Source: Branchipolynoe longqiensis
Lineage: Eukaryota; Annelida; Polychaeta; Phyllodocida; Polynoidae
Direction: 5' to 3'
NCBI GenBank assembly: GCA_030323885.1
Contig: CM059197.1
Location: forward strand, 35,209,484 to 35,273,483
DNA: 64,000 nucleotides
Positions 51,518-62,362 of the stretch are shown here, in pieces (position 1 is the first letter of the stretch; every line of letters begins with the position of its first letter). The position numbers and the translations under genes were made by a program. The notes beneath the pieces were generated by a model. That model was given only the letters and a program-made list of their open reading frames with translations. It was not told the DNA's origin and made no database searches.

Positions 51518-54500
51518 ATGCCGTTGTCTGGCCTGAAACCACCAGGGCAACTGCAACTGGAAGGTGACCTAGGGACTAACTGGGAAACATGGTACCATGC
51601 CTACAGCATATTCGCCGGAGCTACAGGTGTATCGTCGAAGACAGAGAAAGCACAATGTTGTGTTTTTTTACACGTGGCTGGGCCCGAGGCCCAGAAAGTG
51701 CACAGGGCCATGCATTTCGACCAGAGCACTGAGGACAAAATTAATCCTCTGATAGATGCTTTCCGAGCATACTGCGAGGAAAAAAACCAATGTGACCGTC
51801 ATACGTTTTAGGTTTAATCACCACAACCAGACAACCACTACCATGGACACATACATACGGGAGTTACGAAGTATGATAGCGCGCTGTGAGTATGGCGCAA
51901 TAGAGGATTCACTGTTGCGTGACCGCCTGATAGGGGGTGTCAAGTGTGACAGACTCAGGAACCGGCTGCTTCAAACAAAGAAACTAACTCTACAAAGATG
52001 TGAAGAAATGTGCAGAATGAGTGAGTTCACGGCAAAGCACTTGACCAGTACACTGGACTCAAACGACAGCCCGGTGGACGCGATACGCACACCGCAGAAG
52101 TCAGGCGCCGGTGCACCGGCTCCCAGACAGCAGCCGCCATTCCAACGGCGTGGCCAGCAGAGCGTAGCCACAGCAACAACAACAAAGGCCACATGTGCTT
52201 GGTGTGGTTATGTGCACAGACGGGGCGTGTGCCCGGCGAAAGGGAAAGTATGTGCAGGATGCATCAAAATAGGCCACTTCGTCAAGGTGTGTCGCAGTAC
52301 ACAACAAGCAGCCGCACCAGTGGACGACATTGCTGTGGACACACACAACATCCTGGAGGAGTGGAAGCCGGAAGGATTGGCCTCCAGTGATGACGAGCTG
52401 TTTGTTGGAGCGATGGACAAGGAACTCGCCAGTCTAAAACTGGCGCTGTGGTATGTGGAGTTAGCTGTGGAAAAAACACTGGTGCGTTTCAAGCTTGACA
52501 CGGGATCACAAGCGAACATTTTGCCTGTGCGTGTATTCAACAAACTGAAGAAGACGACCCTGGCGGCACCGACATGCAGGCTGATAACCTATTCTGGGCA
52601 CAGGATCCAACCGATCGGCGAGGCGACGATCAGTATACAAAATCAAGAGTTACGGTTCAAAGTGATCGCAGAGGGAGGCCCGATCCTAGGCAAGGAGGCG
52701 TGCGTCAGCCTCAACCTGCTCAACCGCGTAGATGACATCGATGCTGATCCGGTGCAGCAGCTTCCACCAAGCATAACGTCCTCGGCGGCTGAAAAACTGG
52801 TAATGTCATATTCAGATGTGTTTAAGGGGCTTGGCACCATAAAAACCGGTGCAAAAATACATGTAGACACAGACATTCAGCCAACTATTGACCCTCCACG
52901 GCGCGTACCTCACGCGATTGAAGGGAAAGTGCGAAATGAGCTTGATAGAATGTTAAAGTTAGGGGTGATTGTCGAGATAACTGAACCTACTCCCTGGGTA
53001 AATTCCATTACTATTGTGAAAAAGCCGAAGATTCGTATCTGTTTAGATCCTACCAAGCTGAATCGAGCAATAAAACGAGGGCCGTATCCAACCCGTACGG
53101 TCGAGGAAGTAGTGTCCAAATTGGAAGAAGCACAATTTTTCTCAGTGTTAGATGCCAATAGCGGCTACTGGCAAATCGAGCTGGACAATGACAGTTCCAA
53201 ATTATGCACTTTCAATACTCCTTGGGGTAGGTACAGGTACACAAGGCTGCCGTTCGGCATAAAAACTGCCGGGGACATCTTCATTTATGAGATGAATCGC
53301 ATATTAGGTGACCTCAAGGGTGTCAACGTAGTGACAGATGATATCCTAGTGTATGGGCGAACGGTAGAGGAACACAACGCAAACCTTAAAGCAGTCCTAG
53401 AGCGAGCACAGCAGGTAGACCTCAAGCTCAATCCGAGCAAATCCAAGATTTGCCAGTCAGAAGTGTCTTACGTGGGGCATGTAATAAGCAAAGATGGTCT
53501 AAAACCCAGCAGAGAACGAGTTCAAGCGATCAATGACATGCCAACACCCACAAATGTAGCATCAATTCAGCGTTTCCTGGGGATGGTAGGCTATGTAAAC
53601 AAATTCATACCAAACATGGCCAGCATCACTAAGCCACTCAGAATACTTTTGAACAAAGAAGTCGCATGGCATTGGGACAGTGAACAGCAGACAGCGTTCG
53701 ACAAACTGAAAGCACTATTAACTAGAGCACCCGTGCTAAGGTTCTATAATGTGTCCAAAAAAGTGGTACTGCAAGTAGATGCATCCAAATCGGGGTTGGG
53801 CGCAGCCTTAATACAGGAGGGGAGACCCATAGCGTTAGCATCCAAAGCACTGGATGATACCCAAAGCAACTATGCCGTAATCGAGAAGGAATTACTCGCG
53901 ATTTGCTTTGGGTGCACCAAGTTCCATAACTACATATTTGGAAAAAAAGTAGAGATCCAAACTGACCATAAGCCGCTGGTGGCGATCTTGAATAAACCGT
54001 TGCACATGTTATCTGCGCGCATGCAACGTATGCGCATGCGTCTCTTAAACTATGATCTCGCCATAACACACATAAAAGGTTCATCAATGTATGTTGCAGA
54101 TGCCCTATCAAGAGACCACAGTTCATCAATAGAGCCGAACAACTTATTCGACACGAAGTTGACCATAGCAGCAGTTGACATCCTAGGTGACATCACACAA
54201 AAGATTCGAGCCGAAACCGCACACAATCAGACACTGCAGGACGTCAAACAGCTGGCAGAAACAGGTTGGCCAACACATACGAATCAGCTAATGCCCAGCA
54301 CAAAACCATACCATACTTACCGACATGATATAACAGCAGAAGACGGCCTGTTGTTTAAAGGGGACAGAATTATAATTCCGCAAAAATCACAGGTGCTAGC
54401 ATTGATACACGAAACACATCAGGGCATTGCAAAGAGCAAACAGTTGACGAGGGATTATATTTTTTGGCCTGGGTTACAGAGGCAAATAGAAGACATGATA

Positions 54501-55451
54501 TCGCGCTGCCCAATATGTCAGAAATTCCACAACAATCAACAAAAGGAACCACTGCGTTCGCACAACATCCCAAACGCTCCCTATCAGAAAGTAGGAGCGG
54601 ACTTGTTCTATGTGGAACACCGAACGTTTCTCGTGGTAGTAGACTACTACAGTAAGTACCCGGAAGTAACAGAATTACTCATAACTACAAGTTTGGCAAC
54701 GATAGACGCACTAAAGCAACAGTTTTGCAGACATGGCATTCCCGAGATAGTTGTATCTGACAATGGGCCCCAGTTCTCAAGCCAAGAATACAACAAATTT
54801 GCAGCCGACTACGGCTTCCAAGCAGTCTTTTCAAACCCTCATTTTCCCCAAAGCAACGGACAGGCAGAGCGCTATGTGCAAACAATAAAAAAAATGATTA
54901 AAAAAGCCGTCATGGAAGAAAAAGATTATCACATATCGTTATTAAACTACCGTAACACACCTATAATAGGTATGGACGCGTCACCAGCGCAGCTGCTGAT
55001 GAGCCGGTGACTGCGATCCAAGCTCCCTATCACACGAAAGCAATTAAAACCTAAGACACAAAGTTCAAAACACAAGGAAATCACCAAGATTCAACAAGCT
55101 CAGAAACATTACTACGACCATAGAGTCAGCAATCAGCACCCGAAGTTAGAAATGAACGATGACATTCAGTATCTCACGCATAAGGGTACCTGGGCCCCCG
55201 GGACTATTATCAGAATAAGCAAAACAAACGACAGAGACTATGACATACGTAATCGACAGGGAAAAACTTTGAAGCGAAACCGCATGCACATACACAAAAC
55301 CAAGAAACAACCCTCAGTGCAAGTAGAACAACAAGACCACACAATTGACCGCCGAACAAATCACAAACAGCAGGCCACACAGACCGGCGAAAGAAAATCA
55401 ACAAGATACGGTCGAGTAATTAACCCGGTCAATCGTTTTGGGTACAATTAG
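51518..55451 (+). pseudogene. Gypsy-1 gag-pol polyprotein with one frameshift and one stop
   Basis: Start at 51518 (MPLSGLKPPGQLQLEGD), typical of Gypsy gag. Order: capsid region; two zinc knuckles near 52195-52300 (CAWCGYVHRRGVC and CAGCIKIGHFVKVC); protease (LDTGSQANILP, 52494); reverse transcriptase with VTDDILVYG near 53330; RNase H (VDASKSGLGAAL, QTDHKPL); integrase with an HHCC finger (HETHQGI to CPICQKF) and a complete DDE set (GADLF, SDNGPQFS, GQAERY). Two lesions: the frame changes by +1 at a seven-A run (51780-51786) inside capsid, and a TGA at 55008-55010 interrupts the integrase C-terminus, which reads on in frame to 55451. The element copies itself through RNA in the germ line. 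This copy probably cannot unless the breaks are bypassed. Confidence 0.85.
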
Positions 55452-55747
55452 CACCCAGCTGTGGCCGTCCATGAACTACTAAGGTACGAGTGTGGCTAAA
55501 GTAATAACGTTCTTGGTTATGGTGGTAAATGTATATGTCAGATTGTGTAAATAATGTTAAGAAAGGAGATAGACCGTATGACACGGCATACAGTGAGATT
55601 GGTGAGATCCAATGGACAAAGTGAACAAACACAATATTAGAATTAAGGCATTTAATTCTTGATTTCAGTACTGTTACCATTGACCAAATTGACACAAATA
55701 CATGTTAAACATAAGGGTCGATCAGACCATATTCATGAGCTTATTGG

Positions 55748-55758
55748 AAAAGGGAGGA
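55748..55758 (+). promoter_or_regulatory. Gypsy-1 polypurine tract
   Basis: AAAAGGGAGGA directly precedes the 3' LTR and would prime plus-strand DNA synthesis. Confidence 0.7.
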
Positions 55759-55881
55759 TGTATTGTATATGTGTACCGCTGGTCACTGGCGAGAGTGACC
55801 AGCCGCGGCGGGACCAGCGCAAGGGGTCCAGAAATAAACACTTGATACTAAGATGTCTTCGTGTGCAGTCGAGTCTTTACA
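55759..55881 (+). repeat. Gypsy-1 3' LTR, 123 bp
   Basis: TGTATTGTATATGTGTACCG to GAGTCTTTACA, with AATAAA at 55833-55838 and an inner palindrome CTGGTCACTGGCGAGAGTGA / CCAG. Confidence 0.9.
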
Positions 55882-56155
55882 ATAGCAACTTTATAGTGCT
55901 GCCCCACTGGGACACCACGCCGCCAGCATCATGACCTGATATCCCACTCAGTCACATTATCCTGACACTCAGCCAACCAGTCCTTGGCCTATCCTAATAA
56001 TACCGAGCACCAGGCTAGGAAGCGACAAGTATCAATTTTTACGTCATTGATTTGACTCAACCAGGATTCGAACGCACAAACTCATGGGTTCAGATCTCCC
56101 GGTCTCCCAAAACAGGAGACGGACGCTCTACTCATTCGGCCACCCCGTCTGGTCA
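55882..56155 (-). mobile_element. SINE-A, remaining part after Gypsy-1
   Basis: Continues the SINE interrupted at 49407, with body and head ending in CCACCCCGTCTGG. The B-box area carries a small duplication near 56065-56100. Confidence 0.75.
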
Positions 56156-56235
56156 TAAATATAATTTTCAAAGTTTGTCCTTTTGTGCTGAGATTAGTGA
56201 TGTGCTATGAGATTCAAAAACCATCATAAACATTT

Positions 56236-56428
56236 CAGGATGGATTAGTGGATAGAGCATCCACTTTCTATGTGGGAGGTTGTAACTTTGATCCTTGGTC
56301 GAGTGAAATATACCTTACCTGGCGTTTGTCATAACTAGGATAGAGACATGACAGTTAGCTCAATGTCAGGATAGTGTGTCTGAATGGGACTGCGTATCAA
56401 TGGTGCTGGTAACACAGTGGAGCATTGC
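56236..56428 (+). mobile_element. SINE-A cut by LINE-2
   Basis: Head AGGATGGATTAGTGGATAGA, eroded B box, and body to ACACAGTGGAGCATTGC, where the LINE tail begins. Confidence 0.6.
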
Positions 56429-58330
56429 AATCAATCAATCAATAGTTCCATCCTCTAGTCGAGGGTTGGATGCAATGGTTCTCCACTTGTCCCGATGTTG
56501 TGCTGTTCTGATAGACTGTGAATAATTCAAGCCTGTCCACTGTGAAATATTTGTAAACCATGATGTTCTTGGTCTCCCTCTCCCTCTGCTGCCATTCACC
56601 TTCCCTTCCAACAATGTACGGTATATTGAACTCTGACGAATGATGTGGCCAAAATAAATAAGTTTCTTTGTCTGTATAGTGGCAAACAAGCTTTTCTTAT
56701 TTTTAATTTTTCTGAGAACTTCTTTGTTGGTGATCTTCTTTGTCCATGATATTTTCATCATCCTTCGATAAGTCCACATCTCAAATGCTGCTAAACGTTT
56801 GTACATTTTCTTAGAGATTGTCCATGTCTGTGCCCCATACATTAGAGTAGACCACACATAACACTAAAGAATACGCTTCCTTGTTTGTATTAATATCTTA
56901 CTTGATGTTAACACTCTATTCATTTTGGAGAATGTTGTTCGGGCTATTGTTATCCTTCTTTTAATTTCTTCCTCACATCTCCCATCATTTGTAATCTTTT
57001 GTCCGAGATATATGAATTCGGATACTTGTTCTATGTTTGTGCCATCTATGGTTATATTGACATTTGGTTTATCTGTCTTTTTACTTATAACCATTGTTTT
57101 GGTCTTCCTGGCATTCATCTTCATGTTGAATAGTATTCCAGCTTTATTGATTCTATTCACTATATCTTGTAGGTTTTTCTCACTGTCTGCTAGTATTACA
57201 CTGTCATCGGCATATCTAAGATTGTTGATGTTCATGCCACCTATTGTCACTCCCTTGCAATCTTCAATGTGTCTGAAAATCATCTCTGTGTACAGGTTAA
57301 ATAGACATGGTGACAATACACACCCCTGTCGAACTCCTCGTTTAATCATAACTTCATCCGATAGGCCCTGCTCCATTTTTATAAATGCACGTTGTGTCCA
57401 GTATAAGTTCACAATTAGTTTAATGTCTTTGCCATTGACACCAATATCTTGTAAACATTTGATTAACAGTTCATGATTGACTCGGTCGAAGGCCTTCTCA
57501 TAGTCAATAAAGCAGGCATAAACATCCTGGTTCACTTCACAATAACGTTCACAAATCATTCTCATATTGAAAATCCCTTCACGTGTACCTCTTCCAGATA
57601 TAAACCCACTTTGTACGTTACTGATTTGTTCTTCAATTTTCTGTCTGTTTCTCAGTAAAATTATTTTCAGGATCATCTTCAACATATGACTCATCAGGCT
57701 TAGTGTTCTGTACTCAGTACACAATGTTGGTTTTAGCTTCTTTGGGAGTCGTACAAATATGGATTCATTCATATTCAATGGTATAAATCCAGTCTCATAG
57801 ATGTCAGTTACTAGCTTATGAATGATTTGAATCCCCACTTCATCTAGTCCTTTTATCATTTCTGATGTTATCTGGTCACTTCCAGGAGCCTTACCTGCCT
57901 TTAGATCATTGATAGCCTTCTCAACCTCTGATACTAATATAATATTCCCATCTTCTTTCTCAATTGTGGGTGGGTTCCCTCTGTCATCATTGTATAGTTC
58001 GTTTACATATTCTTCCCATCTGGACTTTATTTCATCTTCTTCAAAGAGCATTTTGCCGTCTTTGTTGTTGATACATTTACTGCTTCTCTGTCTGTATCCT
58101 TGACCTGTTATCTCTTTCACTTTCTTGTGCATCTCTCTTGAACGATGTTGAGACTCAAGTTGTTCCACTACTTCACACTTCTTATTCCACCATTCATCTT
58201 TAGCTTTTTTGCATTCATCTTCTATTTTATTCTTCAGGTGTTTGTATTTAGGTGGATCAGTGGTTTTCACTTTCTTCCTTTCTGCAATAAAGCTCCCATA
58301 AATTGCAATAAAGCTCCCATAAATGTGCAT
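56429..58330 (-). mobile_element. LINE-2, endonuclease/RT-type non-LTR retrotransposon, 5'-truncated
   Basis: The 3' end at 56429-56443 has an (ATTG)n tail. The 5' limit is near 58285-58330, where a unit of about 20 bp (GCAATAAAGCTCCCATAAAT) is duplicated. Clade not certain. The C-terminal region resembles RTE-like or related elements more than CR1. Confidence 0.75.
56435..58330 (-). pseudogene. LINE-2 reverse transcriptase with one in-frame stop
   Basis: The frame reads from about 58330 to 56435 with a single TAG at 56864-56866. The two halves are in the same frame. Motifs: GKAPGSDQITSEMIKG, RLPKKL, LQSGF-like VQSGFISGRGTREG, the Asp-containing CFIDYEKAFDRVNHELL, GVRQGCVLSPCLFNLYTEM, the catalytic NLRYADDSVILAD, and FIYLGQKIT. 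After the stop: YGAQTWT, FEMWTYRRMMKISW and a GRGRPR-x-W motif. Endonuclease is missing through 5' truncation. The nonsense change sits where the family usually has a codon for a charged residue, so it is probably a point mutation. Confidence 0.8.
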
Positions 58331-58362
58331 TGAATGAGGAGGGTAAGGGTTAATGTGTTTAT

Positions 58363-58424
58363 GAATGTTAGCCTAAGGTTACATGAGGTAACAGTAAGGC
58401 GCTAGCTAAAGCCAACCCTGTAAT
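58363..58424. repeat. Left half of a repeat split by Gypsy-2
   Basis: TTAGCCTAAGGTTACATGAG and GCGCTAGCTAAAGCCAACCC match the intact copy at 38400-38465. The right half resumes at about 63812. Confidence 0.6.
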
Positions 58425-58516
58425 TGTAGGATAATGAGTGTGGGAGTCTCAGGTGGTAGCCATACAGGAAGTCCTTTATTCTGAATCCGAACATAATAAA
58501 CATATCCGATACAACA
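58425..58516 (-). repeat. Gypsy-2 3' LTR, 92 bp
   Basis: On the minus strand it begins TGTTGTATCGGATATGTTTA, contains AATAAA and ends CATTATCCTACA. It is preceded by the purine tract GAAAGAGGGGAGA. Confidence 0.75.
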
Positions 58517-61072
58517 TCTCCCCTCTTTCAAAGATGACTCGGCTGGTCAAAATCATTAAATTAGTATCTTAAACCCCAATGATATAAGTCAATTTAATCA
58601 CTCAAGCCAGTTAGTGATGTTCAGAGTTAATCTTTCTTTTTTCTTTTCTTTTTCTTCTTTTTTTTTGAGTGATTAACTGTCTTTATATTTATCATAAGAC
58701 TAATGTGAGGTTTTAATGAAGCATAGGCCAAATGTTCAAATACTACAAGTGGAAGTCAAACATGACTGCTGAAATTAATTAGTAGCCTAATCTTTATAAC
58801 GTGATAGTGTTTTCACTTCTCATCCACTCCTGGTTTTAATAACTGTCTCTGGACGAGGTGTTGATCTGACTTTGTTATACTGGATGAGAAACAACTTTCT
58901 CTGATATTTGCTCAGCCTGAGAGTTTGACGGTAGTTCATTTAGCTGGGCTCTGTCGCGTACATATGTCCCTTTTGGAGTGTTAATGACATATGACCTCTC
59001 ATGGTGAGCATTCTCCTTAACAGTACCAGTTTTGCTCCGGTCTTTTATCGACACATCATCTCCTGGATGGAGCTTGGACAGGGGACGAGCACTGTGCCGG
59101 TGGTCAAAGCTGGCCCCCCTTTGCTTGCGGTACTTTTCCTCTGTTTCCAGCACAATGTCCATATTAGGAGGTGCTGGTTTCAGCTTTGATTGTAGAACTG
59201 GGATCTTCATGTTTAGCCTCTGTTCATAAGCAACTGTGCTGGACAAAGCCCATTTTGAATAGGAGCATTCCTATAGTTCAATAAAGCGATATAGGGATCC
59301 GGTTGTTTTACCAGTTCCTTGAAGGTATGCACAGCTCTTTCTTCCTCACCATTCCCAGAGGGGTGAAGTGGAGAGCTAGTGATGTGAGTGAATTCATACT
59401 TCTTGGCAAAGTTTGTGAACTCTTGACTAGCATACTGAGGTCCATTGTCAGAGCAGACCGTTTGGGGAATGCCATGATGAGCGAAGAATGATTTCATATA
59501 GTTAATTATGGTAGTACTTGTTATGTCCTCTAACTTTGCATACTCAGGATAGTTAGAGTAGAAGTCTACTACCACAATGTAGTGATCTTTCCCAAGTTGG
59601 AAGAGGTATGTGGCCACTTTTGACCATGCATGTCCTGGCAGCACTGATGGAATAAGCGGCTTGTAGTGTGTTGCACTCCTCTTCCTACAGTGATGACAGC
59701 CACTTATTAGTTCCTCGATATCAGAGCTGAGTCCTGGCCACCAAACTGAGCCACAAGCAAGCTGACAACATTTGGTGATGCCCTGATGACTTTCCTGCAA
59801 TTTACTGAGTATGTCAGGACGAAGACTGGAGGGTATAATTATTTGGGTGCCCATTAGTAGTATGTCATCTACGATAGTAAAGTCTGACTTGTATGGCACA
59901 TAATTCTTCACAATGCCTTTAACCATAGAGTTGTCAGGCCATCCTTCTTGCACATACATGCAAATTTCATGACAGACATCATCCTCCCACTGATGATTTC
60001 TGATCTGATTGAGTCGTTGATTAGACACGGGGAGTGATGCTGGAAGAAGTTCACAAAGGCTAGAGTCTCCTCTTGGAAAGCTATATCGGCATCAGACGGG
60101 TCATTTCCTGGAGCACGTGAGAGAGTGTCGGCTGTGTACAGCTGTTTCCAGGAACGTGGTATAATGTCATAGTTAAACCACATCAACCTCATCCTGAACC
60201 TTTGGGTCCCTGGTCATGTTCAGCCTCATCCCGACCTGCACCGACAATGTCATCCATGAGGCAGACTGTTCCTGGGAGTCCCGCGATTATCTGTGAAACC
60301 TGGAATTGATAGAACTCGGGTGCTGAGGTGATTCCAAATGCCAACCGATTGTAGGCAAAGCACCCAAATGGAGTGATGAAAGTAGTAAGGAGCTTCGACT
60401 CCTCTGAGAGTACCATTTGATGGAAGCCACTATTAGCATCAAGCTTGGAAAATACCTTAGCATTTCCGATTTGCCTTACAACACAGTCAACTGATGGCAT
60501 GATATACCGTGGACGCATGAGTTTAGTTAAGTCCACACAGAGTCTGATATCTGTCCCCTTTGGCTTTGGGACAACTACTATCGGTGCACACCGCTCAGTA
60601 GGTTTAGTGACTGGCAATATGACGTCGAGACCTTGCAGTCGCTTTAGTTTCGCTTTGAGCTTGGGCAAGATGGGGTGAGGCACTTGACGAGGAGTGTGAA
60701 CAGCATATGGTTCAGCATTGTCTCTGAGTTTGATGTCGTACTGATCCGGCATTTTCCCCAGCCCATTGAAAAGAGAAGGGAACTGTTCTGAGTAAACCAA
60801 ACAGGTAAGCTTCACGAGACCGAGGGCTGTCGAGGCCTTGCAGTTAAGAAGATGAGGGGCTTTCTCAACAACATAAATGTCCTTGGTGTGAGTACGATCC
60901 TGATATCGTAGGTTAGTGCAGAAGTACCCTTGAGCACTAAACTCACACTGCTTGGCACCTCGGAAGACAGAATTTGTAGTCTTGAGTTTACGGCCTGAGA
61001 AATGCTTTTTGAACAGATGAGTGTCAATCAAAGTCGCCTCTCCACCAATGTCAATGCATAGAGGAACAGTGA

Positions 61073-62318
61073 GGTTTTGTCAAGGGGAGATCTTGTGTAA
61101 CCCAGATACTGGCAGTTCTGGGCAGATGGACAGAAGCACTGGACAATGACAGCAACATAGATTCAGTGTACTTAGATTTTGCCATAGCGTTTGACAGTGT
61201 GCCCCACAAACGCCTACTCATGAAGATGAAGAGCTTCGGTATTACTGGAAAACTATGGACCTGGATCGAGGATTTCCTTCATGCAAGAATACAGCACGTA
61301 GTCATCAATGGTGTGAAATCCCTGGCAGCATTAGTGTTGAGTGGTATTCCACAAGGAAGTGTTCTGGGACCCCTACTATTCATATGTTTCATTAATGACA
61401 TGCCTGAGGACATCCATGCATTCATCCAGATATTTGCGGATGATACAAAGCTGTATATGGAGGTTAACAGCCCTGAAGATCAACAGGCGCTACAAAAAGA
61501 CCTAACTGCACTTGAAGACTGGGCCAACCTGTGGCAACTGTTTCAATGCACAGAAGTGCAAGGTCATGCACCTGGGTAACAGAAATGAAAATCTCAGTTA
61601 CTACATGCACCAAGATGGAGAAGAAGTCCAGCTCCAAGTGACAGAACTAGAGAAAGATCTTGGCATATACATGGACCCCGGACTCACCTTCTCATATCAC
61701 AGTGAACAAAAGGTGAACAAAGCGAACAAGCTTCTAGGCATGATACGCCGCTCATACACGTATCTAGACAATGACACAGTGAAGACACTGTACACGTCAC
61801 TGATCCGGCCGCACCTTGAGTATGGCACCACGGCTTGGACACCGAAGTTCAAGAAGGACATGTCAATGATCGAGAGTGTACAGAGACGTGCTACAAAGTT
61901 ATAACCAACCATAAGAGAACTACCATATGAAGACCCTCTCAGGATTCTCAACCTACCCAGCTTATACTACCGAAGGGCCAGGGGAGACATGATAGAAGCA
62001 TTCAAACATGTCACTGGAAGATATGCGGTTGATGCTAGATACCTGAAGCTGGCCAACTGTAAAACTAGAGGTCATCGATACAACCTGAAGAAGGAAAGAG
62101 CAATAAAACCAGTCAGACAGCTATTCTTCAGTAACAGGATAGTAAATGCCTGGAACGCACTGCCTGAACAAGTCATAGAAGCGCCTTCCGTCAACGCCTT
62201 CAAGGGCAGACTGGATAAGCATTGGAGGGGGCTGCAATATTGCATACATCCGGTAATCGATGTGTTTAATCCTAGTAAATCAAATTTTGACATGCATCGA
62301 CCTGATACAGGCTTTTAA
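61073..62318 (+). pseudogene. LINE-3 reverse transcriptase, frameshift plus stop
   Basis: Opens inside the RT fingers (GFVKGRSCVTQILAVLGRW), continues with YLDFAIAFDSVPHKRLL, SGIPQGSVLGPLLF and FADDTKLYMEV. It shifts frame near 61540 into FNAQKCKVMHLGNRNENL, reaches a TAA at 61902-61904 and continues in that frame to the CR1-type C-terminus (NCKTRGHRYNLKKERAI, WNALPEQVI), ending at 62318. The Lys usually seen in the first motif (DFxKAFD) is Ile. Related to LINE-1 but clearly a different lineage. Confidence 0.8.
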
Positions 62319-62362
62319 GCCTAACAAAATCAGAAGCGGATGAGTATGAGTGAGTGAGTATG
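61073..62362 (+). mobile_element. LINE-3, CR1-type fragment inside Gypsy-2
   Basis: AGTGA flanks both ends (61068-61072 and 62363-62367), and removing the LINE with one AGTGA restores a continuous Gypsy-2 protease reading. 5'-truncated within RT. The 3' tail is made of GAGT/GTATGA repeats. Confidence 0.85.

Larger units (their letters stand above)
49408..55881 (+). mobile_element. Gypsy-1, Ty3/Gypsy LTR retrotransposon with nested LINE
   Basis: A 123-bp 5' LTR (49408-49509 plus 51465-51485, split by the LINE), primer-binding site, gag-pol, polypurine tract and a 123-bp 3' LTR (55759-55881). The LTRs begin TGTA and end TACA and differ at four positions by my count. The target duplication is ATAG within a SINE-A. 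No env-like frame. Without the LINE the element is about 4.5 kb. The two lesions in gag-pol, described with that gene, probably make it inactive. Confidence 0.9.

Noticed and set aside
51775..51790. Programmed -1 frameshift (A-AAA-AAC type heptamer) in Gypsy-1
   Set aside because: The downstream frame is +1 relative to the upstream one, so a -1 slip at this site would not reach it.
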